This document shows positions 54,625-64,000 of a stretch of DNA of 64,000 bases, in pieces (the first letter of the stretch is position 1; each line of letters begins with the position of its first letter). The notes under the pieces were generated by a model that was not told where the DNA came from, ran no database searches, and saw only the letters and a list, made by a program, of their open reading frames with translations. This DNA is from Triticum aestivum (lineage: Eukaryota; Streptophyta; Magnoliopsida; Poales; Poaceae): positions 60,061,789 through 60,125,788 of the forward strand of contig NC_057812.1 in the NCBI RefSeq assembly GCF_018294505.1, in the 5' to 3' direction. The position numbers and the translations under genes were made by a program.

Positions 54625-55045
54625 TTCCCACCTATGTGCTTAAATCTTGAAGAAATTTGTCAGCTCTCCAGGTAACGTAGCGACCTCAGATTTATTCTTC
54701 TCAGGTCAAAGGTTCAATCTTAGCATTTTTATAACTGATCTATGTGGATAGTAACCGATATGACTGTTTTGCATCCATAACTCCATGGGGTGATGTCAGA
54801 CCTATCTTGAACTTACTTACGTAGATGGAGAAAAAAAGTAAGGACTGTGATATTTGGCACACGTGTGCCATATAAACAACACTGCCACACCTCTATTTAT
54901 TTCATTTTAAAGTACCATACGATCCCTCGTTCTTTGACCTCGCCTCTTCCCAAATGATCCCGCAGGCTCGCCTGAGAAACCTGCTTCTCCCGCACATCTC
55001 GGGCACTCACCCCCTAGAAAACTGTCACTTCTTCACGTCTACCAC
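54625..55045. other. Host intergenic, right flank of the Helitron
   Basis: 54625-54790 continues the duplicated host segment interrupted by the Helitron (TATGTGCTTAAATCTTGAAG compares with 51631-51650). No gene. Confidence 0.6.
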
Positions 55046-55049
55046 ATGA

Positions 55050-56215
55050 TTTCTCCTCAGAACAATGTTACCATGATATTCATATGCAAGTTATCAGGCC
55101 TGTGTTGCATAACTTGCCTTGCTATTTACATAGAATGTATCAGGTACTATGCTTCAACAACTACACCCTTTCAAAGTTACCACTGTGTTTTGTACACAAG
55201 TTATAAGGTTTCGATGTGTAAAATACCGTGGTACTTACACATAAGTTATCAGGGTATACGTACATCAACCTTCCTCCGGTCAAAGTTACCATGGGGGATT
55301 GTACATAAGTTACCGGGTCTACGGTTCGTATATTATCATGGTACTTGCACCTAAAAACCTGGGTGTGTTTCGGTAGCTTTTTCCATAGGTAAAAAATTAC
55401 CATGATATTTTTGTGTAACTTATCACGCCTATAGCACGTGTGCCCCTCATGGCACTAAACATTATGTGACTTTCCCGTGGGACGGCATGTGTTGTGTTCA
55501 TCCAAGAGGCCCATGCGCGAGGCAAGCGTATGCTTTTAACAACTTATATATTTTCCTTTGGTAAAAAAGTTACCATCATGTTTATATTGCAAGTTATCGG
55601 TTATGCGGTGCTTATATTATCATGTTATTTACACAAAAATTATTGGGGATGTTTTGAACAACTTTTTCCCGGGGCAAAAAGTTATCATGGTGATTCTAGG
55701 TAACCTATCAAGCCCGCAGTGCTTAAAATATCATGCTATTTACACAAAATTTATCAGGGATATGTTTCAGCAACAAATCCCCCCCCCCCCTCCACGGGTC
55801 AAAAACTTATCATGGTGTTTAGTTATCGCAGTGCATATGTTTTCATACTATTTACACATCAAAATGCCAGGGGAGGGAGGTATATTACCGTGCTATTTAC
55901 ACAGAAGATACCGGAGTATCTTTTCAAAAAAAATCCCTACGGTCAAAGTTACCATGGTGTTTCTACCTCAGTTATCAGATGTGCGCTGCTTATATTACCA
56001 TCTATTTACGCATAAATTATCAGGTATCTTTTCACATTTGTTTTCCCCAATGGTTAAAGTTACCATGATGTTTGTATCTAAACTATCAGGTCTATGGCGT
56101 GAATGTTATCGTGCTATTTACAGAAATTACCGGGGGGCAGGTTCAACAAATTTATTCTCAATGATCAAAGTTACCATGATGCTTGAAACAAAAAGTTTTT
56201 CAGTGCTAACATATT
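55050..56215 (+). repeat. Degenerate tandem array, unit about 110 bp
   Basis: AAGTTACCATG-like starts occur near 55067, 55175, 55281, 55386, 55567, 55680, 55803, 55945, 56057 and 56166. Each is followed by GTACATAAGTTATCAGG-, ATATTACCATGCTATTTACAC- and TTCAACAACTTTTTCC-like blocks. The units are heavily diverged. Long frames across it arise from the repeated structure. Confidence 0.85.
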
Positions 56216-56261
56216 AAAGGCAAAAACATGTCGAAAACAGTATTTCCCTTAGAATGTTCAA

Positions 56262-56340
56262 CAATGAGTGTCATAGGTGAGGTGGTTAGCTTCCTTTGTT
56301 AATTACCTGCAGACCAGAGGTCAAATCCTAGTCTAAGCAT
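56262..56340 (+). mobile_element. Possible tRNA-derived SINE head
   Basis: GTGAGGTGGTTAGC (A-box-like) is followed after about 40 nt by AGAGGTCAAATCCTAGTC (B-box-like), then CTAAGCATTATTTTTGC. The spacing and trailing T-run fit tRNA-like SINE sequences common in grasses. No body or TSD was established. Confidence 0.4.
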
Positions 56341-56424
56341 TATTTTTGCTGAAAATCGAGAAGACATGTGGGGCCATAGATGACGATTGCGAAAATTAGG
56401 AAGGCACGAGCGGGTGTGCCCGAT

Positions 56425-56525
56425 AAAATCGGGGAGGACATGCGGGAAAGGAAAGAAATCAGAGGAGGACGTGAGGGAAAGGAAAGAGATCGGGAGGTCA
56501 TGCGGAAAAGGAAGGAAATCGGGAG
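56425..56525 (+). repeat. Short purine-rich tandem repeat
   Basis: Three imperfect units of about 30 bp: GGGGAGGACATGCGGGAAAG, GAGGAGGACGTGAGGGAAAG and CGGGAGGTCATGCGGAAAAG, each followed by GAAAGAAATC or similar. Confidence 0.75.
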
Positions 56526-58002
56526 TGAATTGATGGCGTTGGATGCGTGTGGCAGTTTCGCAATCTGCCACACGGTTGCCATATACATATTTTGAAAAAG
56601 TAATGCGAGTTGCGATTTGGATAACATGAATAATAGCACACTTTTTTTTTGCTCTTTTTGCAATGAACCGATTACTTCTCTGAATATGTATGTCTCTGTC
56701 TAGGAACTCTGTCAACATATTCTTTCTCGCAGGACATTGCGGCAACAACTTCTCCAGAATTTGACTTGGAAATGCCAGCGACATCAAAGGTACCTCGCTC
56801 AACCTCTTGTGTGGACACGCATGCATGTTGTCGTGGGCAACAGTTTCGCGCTTGAACAAAATAGACACCCCGTCAACTGCACTGCGCGAGCTTCTCCTAC
56901 AAACTGCATCTCACCAATCAGTTTGCCTAGGATAAATCTTCTGTAAAAATATTTATAGGAACAAATGTATGTCAAATTATCTCTCTGATATTTCATCATA
57001 TTGAAAACGGCAATGGCCGTATGCAGAACCTTACGTGAGAGTATGAGAAGCAAGGAATGAATAATCAAGGCAAAAATAGCCACACTTTGAGATGCATTAT
57101 TAATCAGTAATGGCAATATGGATAGTCTTTGGTTGGTCCTCTGGAGGTACGATGATTTTTTTCAATTAGTCGACACCGTATGTACATGTATTGCAGCGAG
57201 AAGAGCATGTTTTGGAACATGGAATAGAGGTCGGTGTTGCAAGTGCAGATGGTTGTCGGGAAGCACCGGTCGGATGTTGACCAGGGTCTCGAGCGCATGG
57301 TGGAAGAAATGGAGGAAATAGCTACAGGGCACCAGGAGGCGCAGATACAGGACGCTCATGTGTGTTTCTGCATATCTCTTCATCTACTAGCTAAGAGACA
57401 CACTATGATGCTTCTAATCTATATTTACTATTGGACTGTTCGCTATAATCACATTGACTCCATGTTGTCCTGTACCGGAAGATGTATATGATCATGAATG
57501 CCTTTCACGAGTGTCTTTTAAATGTTCTACACGCTTCTCTCCCCATATAATATATTGTATTTTTTGGAGCCTTATTAGTACTGAGAAAACTAGAAGTAAT
57601 TCATTAATGTTTAACTGACTACTTCTAATGTTCCTCTGCATGTTTTTTGCAATATTTTATCTTTATTTATCAAGCTTTGTTTTGATGAGCACAAACACTC
57701 GCCCTGCAGTATACTTTCACCAGGTCGCGTGCTGTAGAAGGATCATCTTTCTCTCTTCTCTCTGGGTCGTTTGCTCCAGTCACTTTTGTAAATCTAATAA
57801 TTCACACCTCTATCTATTTACTATATATTTTCATGGTGTATCCTTACGAGCAAAGCGGTGGAAACTTATTCATTTGTGGCTACCTTAGTAGTTAGACATA
57901 AACATGGGAACATAATTTATATCCTTCCAAATAACTCTATTCTTTCCTCATCGTCTTTTGCTTCTGTTTTTTAGATTATAAAGTACTTATTTTATATAGG
58001 TA
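56526..58002. other. AT-rich intergenic sequence
   Basis: No gene, RNA or transposon terminus is supported. Short frames exist on both strands without recognisable motifs. Confidence 0.5.
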
Positions 58003-58864
58003 TATCAGTACTAGGGAAAATCTTATCAGTAGCGCTGGTTTTTGAGCTACCAGTAGCGCGGGCACCAGCGCTATTGCTACGACGCTACAGTTATTTTGTA
58101 GCAGTAACGCTTGTTTAGGCCAGCGCTACTGGTAAGTTCAGATACTAGTAGTGTGGCACTGGAAAGCGCTACTGGTAAATGAGCGATGCTGGTATTATTT
58201 TGGCCCGCGCCACTGCTAAAATTTATGGGTTTTTTTTCGTATTTTGACGTTGTACATGTTTAAACAGATATATATTTTATACAATAACAGCTCATCATGA
58301 ACTAGTCTGTTTAAATAGCATATTCATTACCACTTGTCGTCACCACCAAACAATGTTCGTCAATGAGACATCATATAACAAGTTGGTCATTAGTCATAAT
58401 CACAACTCCTCCTCCTCATCATCAACCCTAACACATTGTAGCACATAATAACACATTCTAGGTAGGACCTACTCCTCTCATAGGACCTACTCTACCCTCT
58501 CTTAAGTAAAATATCATAAAACAACATAGGCATTGACTCTCATTAAGGAAAATGGACTCTCCATAATAAAGAATGGAGATCATCCTGTCTCCAAGTCTTG
58601 ACTTACGCACAATGTTGCTTCCAAGTAGCTCTCTACGATGGTCGAATTTTTTTTTTGAAATCATATATTATCATGGCTTCCTCGCTTTTAGAAATCCGGC
58701 ATGGACAAGTGTGATGTGGAAACTGCGGCTGACCTGGCCGTGTTGGCCGTAAGCTCATAACATCAACGCGAACTCTCGGCAACATCAGATAAGTCACACA
58801 TTCCATCGGTATTTTCTATTCAAAAACATAGTAATAACTTTGTAGTTAGCAATGTAGTTTAGTT

Positions 58865-59732
58865 TTAGAAGAATTTATGCAAAAGATGCACGGATGTCGT
58901 AATAGTAGAAAATCTTACCATGCTATCTCCATTGATGTTACCGTAGTTCAACACGTGCACTAGTGGCACGTATTGACCATAATGTGGAGGAGTTTGATAA
59001 TAGCTATTGTAATTCTCAAGATCAGTAAAAAATGCGATAAGACCATCTTTCTCCTTATAAGTTAATTGTGCTTCATCATTGTAGTAGTAGGTTTTGTCTA
59101 CCATCTTCCGTATATTTTTTGAAGAATGAAAATAAGTTGTCAATGGAAATAAGCTATCAACTATTTTGAAATAAACAATATAAACTATTTAACAAATATA
59201 TTTGAGAAACTTACTAAGCGGTAGAACTGGAAGCGTGTCAACAAGGACCCAAATGGTCATATTCTTTTCATCGATGTCAGGATCACCAAGATCAAAGGTG
59301 AGAAGCATACCCTCATGAAAATCATACGCCTTGCAAAGTGCTTCCCAATTCAGGCAACCAAAATTGGATGAGTTCATAGCATTATTTAGATTTACAGCAA
59401 AATCATAACCATGATGGGTCCTTAGTTGAATTATCTTTGTATCAATGCTTTCATGATCTTCAAAACCCATATTCTCCAAGATATAGCATCTTGCATGTCA
59501 TGGGATAAGCTAGTCGAATTGTAAAAGACGGAAATTACACGTTGAAGAAGTAGAGAAGTCGTGCAAAAAATAACAAAAAACACTTGTCGTCGTTGCGTAC
59601 TGTTTCAACATCGAAGGTCTTTTGGAGCTTGATGCTGAAGCGCCGACCTTCTACCAGGTGAGACTTGTCGCATAGACCGCGCTCATTTTCACAGTACTCG
59701 CACATAGCGAATTCCCTTTCGTCGTCAGACAT
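58865..59732 (-). pseudogene. B3-like domain protein remnant inside CACTA-E
   Basis: Minus-strand blocks: 59732-59535 (MSDDEREFAMCEYCENERGL, GRRFSIKLQKTFDVETV); 59479-59189 (KIIQLRTHHGYDFAVNLNNA, NWEALCKAYDFHEGMLLTFD, then LGDPDIDEKNMTIWVLVDTL); and 59143-58865 (KMVDKTYYYNDEAQLTYKEK, QTPPHYGQYVPLVHVLNYGN). The second block follows the B3 pattern: a basic strand, W-x3-C in place of W-x2-F, then hydrophobic-EGMLLTFDLG resembling the EGD-x-L-x-F end. B3 domains bind DNA. In a CACTA element it may be an accessory DNA-binding protein or a captured host gene. Block joins look like exon boundaries; a frame break lies near 59535. The assignment is my inference. Confidence 0.45.
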
Positions 59733-59739
59733 TTCCTAA

Positions 59740-60040
59740 TAGGTAATTAATAATCCATCATCGAATACATATATAGTAGTTTGTAGCAAAGATCGTCATG
59801 TAACAACTAAAACACCTAAAATTTGTAGTTTGTAGTAGTTTGTAGCAAAGATCATCATCGAACCTAGTTTGTAGCAAAGATCATCATATACTCCATCATC
59901 GAATACATATATACTAGTTTGTAGCATAGACCGCGCTCATATTTTGCATTCAATAATCAAATAACTAATAGGTAATTAATAATCCATCATCGAATACATA
60001 TATAGTAGTTTGTAGCAAAGATGATCATATAATATCACTA
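59740..60040. repeat. Internal duplication with TAGTTTGTAGCAAAGATCAT units
   Basis: AATAATCCATCATCGAATAC-ATATATAGTAGTTTGTAGCAAAGAT occurs at 59748-59792 and again at 59980-60022, with partial copies between (59831, 59868, 59895). No gene. Confidence 0.75.
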
Positions 60041-60324
60041 ATACATCTCGAATAATAGCTCCTCTAGGTTCAGTGGGCCACGGTGGACACCAAAAGAGAA
60101 GGAACCATCACAGGATCATAGCTCCGGTGAGATCCTTGAAGAATCTGCCAGGTATTGGAGAACCTACCGTCCGCCAACGCAACCATGTAGCGGCTGGACG
60201 TGCGTGTCCTTCTCCGTGACACGGTGCTGTACCATCTGCACTGGGGACTTGAGCCTCTGCACCGATGCAGGCCCACATGACCACTACCAAAAACGCTCCG
60301 GGTCGACGATGGGCTGGCTCCTCA

Positions 60325-61616
60325 CACTAGTAGAAAAAGGGCCTTTAGTCCCGGTTCATAAGGGCCTAAAGGAAATTTTATGATTTTTTTTGAAATTTTT
60401 TTTTGAAATTTTTTTAGATTTTTTTTGAATTTCAAATTTCTGAATTGTTTTAACCTCTAATCTCTAATCACCCCTCATCACTGCTCAATTTAACCTTTAA
60501 TCTCTAATCACCCCTCATCATTCCAAATCATCTAACTTCCCGAATGGTCACCCATCCTCTCACTACTCCAGCCTGAGCACGCTTAACTTCCGGGTTCTAT
60601 TCTCCCTCGTTTCCAAGTCTGCACTTGTTGTTTTCCTAACAATAGTAAGATGTCAATCCTATTAACCCTCAGGAATTTGGCTTGAGCATGAAGTCACACA
60701 TTTCACTGTTTGAGTTCGAAACTATTGTTCTAAAAATCAATAATTATTTAGTAACAATAATATTTCTTGAATAAGTAGTTTGGCCACAGTTTGACCCTAG
60801 TTTGACCATATTTGACCAAAATTCAAAAAACTAAAATAATTATTTAGTAAAACTAATATTTCTTGAATAAGTAGTTTGACCATTGTTTGACCACAGTTTG
60901 ACCATAGTTGACCAAAATTCAAAAAAACTGAAATAATTATTTAGTAACACTAATATTCTTGAATAATTATTTAGTAACACTAATACTTCTTGAATAAGTA
61001 GTTTGATCATAGTTTGACCAGATTTAACAAAAATTCAAAAAAACTAAAATTTGAGCATAACTTTTTTGCTTTTAGAATTTGAGAATTCTAAAAATTTGCA
61101 AATAGGCCGTTGTATGCAAAAGTTATAGCCGTTTTACATTTTCCCTACATTTTTTGCAAAACATGTCCAAATTTAAGTTTTTACATTTTCCTAACTAGTA
61201 GATGTAGTAATATAACTACCTCTCGAAGGATTTTATTTTTTGAAGATTTTATCATTTTCTTTTGATTTTTTCGAAACAAAAAAGGCGATCCATGCGGGGG
61301 AGTAGAGTTTGAAAATGAGGCCTTTAGTCCCGGTTTGACTAAAGGGCATTGCACCCTTTAGTCCCGGTTTGTGTCTAAAACCGGGACTAAAGGTCTAATC
61401 TTTAGTCCCGGTTTGAGACACAAACCGGGACTAAAGGGCATCGCACCCTTTAATCCCGGTACGTGCCACAAATCAGGACTAAAGGGCTCAGGTGAACCGG
61501 GACTAATGCCTTAGCCGCGCGAACCGGGACCAATGCTCACATTAGTCCCGGTTCATGACTGAACCGGAACTAATGGGCTGACCCGGCCTGGACCTTTGCC
61601 CCCTTTTCTACTAGTA
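60325..61616 (-). mobile_element. CACTA-F: 1292-bp non-autonomous CACTA, inverted relative of CACTA-D, TSD TCA
   Basis: The left terminus is CACTAGTAGAAAAAGGGCC at 60325; the right terminus CTACTAGTA ends at 61616, the final G having become A. TCA lies on both sides (60322-60324 and 61617-61619). Subterminal CTTTAGTCCCGGTT motifs lie mainly at 61320-61580; the left subterminal region is shortened. The interior matches CACTA-D in inverted order, including the 5S-like sequence. It inserted in CACTA-E. Confidence 0.93.
60535..60597 (-). ncRNA. 5S rRNA-like internal control region in CACTA-F
   Basis: On the minus strand, GGAAGTTAAGCGTGCTC (A box, identical over the core to plant 5S), GAGTAGTGAGAGG (intermediate element) and AGGATGGGTGACC (C box, 60558-60546) occur with 5S spacing, followed by GGGAAGTTAG. 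It is closer to 5S than the CACTA-D copy at the A box (GCGTGC rather than GCTTGC). Transcription is not shown. Confidence 0.78.
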
Positions 61617-61984
61617 TCACTAAGCTGTGCTCAACAGAAGGTAGCACAACCCAGTACCAGCTCGACGGAACCCAGTCCCGGACATGGCCCTGTGCTCAAG
61701 CAGGCCTCCTCCGCCGAGTCGACGACGAGGATGCGGGATAAGCATCGTCGATGTCGAGAACAAAATACTTAATGAAAAAATTTAATAAACACTTACCAAA
61801 ATTCGGCATGACCTTTGCTAAAAGCAGGACATATCGAGCGCCTGAAATTTACTAGAACGTAAACGAATCGACATCTCTGGCAAAATATAGGCCACTCGTA
61901 AAAATATGACATGTCCAAAATGTGACATGTTCAAAATATGACATGTCCACTTCAAATTTGCATATAATAGGAAAAATTATTTTA

Positions 61985-62240
61985 ACTAAAAAAATAACAA
62001 CAATTGCTTTAACTAAAAAATACCTAGAATTCTGTTAACTATACCTAAAACAACTAAAACACCTAAAATTTTGTTAACTACACGTAAAACAACTAAAACA
62101 CCTAAAATTCTGTTAAATACACCTAATATAAAACACCTAAATCTATTAACTACACCTAATTAAAAACCTAGCTAAATTTCTGTCATAACTTTAAAACCTA
62201 GCTAAATTTGAAAACTTAGAGTTCATACGAATTAACTAGG
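61985..62240. repeat. Degenerate ACCTAAAACAACTAAAAC repeat
   Basis: Three to four imperfect copies of a roughly 45-bp unit (TTCTGTTAACTATACCTAAA plus ACAACTAAAACACCTAAAAT). It sits between the G-rich 5' exon-like segment of CACTA-E and its coding relics, as the CTAAACC tract does in CACTA-C. Confidence 0.7.
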
Positions 62241-62354
62241 GTTCATACTACCTAATCTGTCCTAGCTAGGGTTTGATCATAACCTACATTATTTTAAGAA
62301 CCTACACTTTTTCAACTATATAGGATTCAAAATAACTACTCTCTAATAACTATA

Positions 62355-62880
62355 ACTAGGGAGGGAGGAGGAGGAAGGAGGGAGGAGTACCTCTTGGTGG
62401 AGGAGGGCCGGTGGGGGGGCATGGGAGGAGGGCCGGCGCGAGGGGGGGGGAGGATGGCCGGTGCGGCGGGCGGCCGGCAGGGGAGGAGGGCCGACGCGGG
62501 GAAGGGCGGCCGACGGGAGAAGAGGGCCCGCGCGAGGGAGGACGACTGGAGTAGGACGCGAGGGCGGCGGCCGGATCGGGGGATTGAGGGATTCTGAGCG
62601 TGTGAGTGTGAGTGAGTGAGAGGGAAGGGGCGCGTGGGCCGGCGTGGGAGGAAGCAGAGGTGAGCTTAGCAGCAGCGCGGGGGAGGAGGCCCAGTGCTAT
62701 AGCTAAGGCTGCAACAGGGGGCCGAGAGCGTGGCCCATCAAGAGCAGCGTTGGCCGGGAAATCCCGCGCTACTGCTAACATGCGCTTGCAGCGCTAGTGT
62801 TGTCCGGCGCTAGTGCTAAATAGCAGTAGCGTGGGGTCTTTAACCAATGCTACTTCTAGTCTACCTGTAAGCATTTTCCT
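62355..62880 (-). promoter_or_regulatory. CACTA-E 5' end: GC-rich leader and subterminal repeats
   Basis: 62355-62660 is G-rich on the plus strand and, in coding orientation, ends with AAGAG|GTACTC, a plausible donor. A 141-codon minus-strand frame here is proline-, serine- and arginine-rich low complexity and probably untranslated. 62690-62870 holds GCGCTAGTGCTA-type subterminal motifs. Confidence 0.5.
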
Positions 62881-62890
62881 AGTAGTGTAT

Positions 62891-64000
62891 GGACTTGGTG
62901 TTAGGATTTTCACAAAGTAGAACTATGCGTGTTAGATCTTAGGAGGAGCGGACCATATCGATTCAGCTGTATCCTATGTCGCCATCTGCAAGATAGTGGT
63001 GTCATGAACTCATGATGCATATGTGTTGAATCATTTGGACCATTGATTAGTATTATGCATTTAAAATATACTACTTTGTCTGGTATGCGTGCGATTCCTG
63101 AATTACAAGGACTCACATGGTACTTTGGAGTTGCAGATTGCTAATAAGTATTTGCATATATAATACGTCTGTGCTTGTCTTTTTTTGACCTTATAGCAAA
63201 GAAAAAGATATTAAACCACCTTTAAATACATATAAATTGCTACAATAATAAAATAGAATATGGATGTGTCATGAGCCACAGAGATCTCATAGAAACACTT
63301 GATTGTCAATGTGATAGATATTAGTATGGATAAAAATATTAAAATTGCCCATCAATATTGATCAAAAAAGAAATTGTTTGTTCATAAAGACAAGAACTTC
63401 TAATCTGAATAATCTGTGGTGCTCACATTATGTAATGAGAATATATGACAATATCAGTTTTAAATATGTATAGAAACAAACTCTTTATAATTCGATGATG
63501 CTTCCGCGGCAAAAAGGAAGATGTATTTCTTCTTTTGGTAGGGATGTAAGGAAGAGATATGCAGCAATACGACACTTGAACTTATTTATACCTTTTAGCA
63601 ACTTATAGGTCACGAATACGTGCAAAAATATGTGCTTTCGTAAACATATTTCCTACCATCATATATAACACATATACCGTTATATAACCTTCAGAAAGTA
63701 GCACATCCATATTTTCACAATCTATAAATCTGAGGTATTTTGCCATCACACAGCGACAATATTTATGCCGTTGTAATACAATTAGAAGCAAAAAGTATAA
63801 GTATAAAATACTCGAAGCAATGTAACTTCGTTGAAGCCTATGTTCAACCAAGGTACACATGCATGTGTAATAATAATACCCTATGTCAAAATATATATTT
63901 TTGCGGGTTATGTCAACATATTCAATATTATTGTTTGACATATCAGTTTGCCACATATTTTTTTGGTATCTAATATTAAAATTGCTAGCCCGTGCGAGTG
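62891..64000. other. AT-rich intergenic sequence; possible Helitron end at the window edge
   Basis: No gene is supported. The last bases (ATTGCTAGCCCGTGCGAGTG) resemble the GCTAG/CCCGTGCG end signature of Triticeae Helitrons but are cut by the window edge. Confidence 0.4.

Larger units (their letters stand above)
58006..62887 (-). mobile_element. CACTA-E: 4882-bp CACTA element with a B3-like ORF remnant, TSD TAT
   Basis: The left end CAGTACTAGGGAAAATC (58006, first bases mutated from CACTA) and the right end, the reverse complement of CACTACTAGGAAAATGC (62887), are flanked by TAT on both sides (58003-58005 and 62888-62890). Subterminal motifs AGCGCTACTGGTA/TAGCAGTAGCG recur at 58030-58200 and 62760-62850. 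Coding relics lie on the minus strand (59732-58865). No transposase is seen. CACTA-F is nested at 60325-61616; without it the element is about 3.6 kb. Confidence 0.9.

Noticed and set aside
56299..56868. 189-codon minus-strand frame
   Set aside because: No domain. It crosses the purine-rich tandem repeat and the possible SINE head; composition looks random.
57118..57491. Small overlapping frames with Cys/Trp-rich translation
   Set aside because: No signal peptide, no homology recognised, and frames on both strands of similar length; probably chance.

Overview
This is a repeat-dense stretch of a large grass genome, almost certainly Triticeae (wheat, Aegilops or barley type). The evidence is Copia LTRs of the BARE1/WIS/Angela kind, abundant CACTA elements with 3-bp target-site duplications (TSDs), Athila-like Gypsy elements, and a Helitron of the type that ends in CTAG. 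All family names are from memory. Boundaries and TSDs were read directly from the sequence.

Left half (1-37369): one nested stack. The oldest layer is a Gypsy element on the minus strand. Its 5' LTR is 36899-37369 and its interior survives at 36847-36898 and 7890-8760. Two elements entered that interior. The first is a Gypsy LTR (6849-7889) into which a coding CACTA (CACTA-A, 1-6848, cut by the window edge) inserted; CACTA-A was itself hit by a 1.7-kb non-autonomous CACTA (CACTA-B, 4511-6178). The second is an Athila-like Gypsy (Gypsy2, 8761-36841, TSD GGGGG). It carries an Angela-type Copia (13816-22480, TSD TAAAT) in its interior and a complete 10-kb CACTA (CACTA-C, 25805-35881, TSD TAT) in its 5' LTR. 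No intact autonomous element is present: every polyprotein or transposase frame shows stops, frameshifts or missing domains.

Middle (37370-48818): a short lower-copy interval holds the only convincing non-transposon gene, a 66-codon secreted cysteine-rich peptide (38042-38242) with a TATA box and a poly(A) signal. It is followed by a 315-bp hAT-type MITE (TSD GTTCTAAC), a LINE-like remnant, and a decayed WIS/BARE-type Copia element (40653-48818, 3' LTR truncated). The Copia reverse transcriptase is split by a 747-bp hAT-type element (TSD TATGATGC).

Right (48819-64000): intergenic DNA with a diverged local duplication. It contains a 188-bp hAT-type MITE (TSD CTAGGGTG) split by a non-autonomous CACTA (CACTA-D, 49674-51099), and a 2.7-kb Helitron (51918/51936-54624) carrying a broken phosphoglucomutase/phosphomannomutase-like gene fragment. 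A degenerate tandem array of about 110-bp units (55050-56215) follows. Last is a larger CACTA (CACTA-E, 58006-62887) with a B3-like coding remnant and an inverted relative of CACTA-D (CACTA-F, 60325-61616) inserted in it.

The most unusual signal is a stretch resembling the internal control region of 5S rRNA genes (A box, intermediate element, C box). It lies inside both non-autonomous CACTA copies D and F, so these DNA transposons appear to carry a Pol III type 1 promoter. Also notable are the Helitron gene capture, the Ulp1-like peptidase domain in CACTA-A, and the strand-asymmetric G-rich and pyrimidine tracts in the 5' region of CACTA-C.
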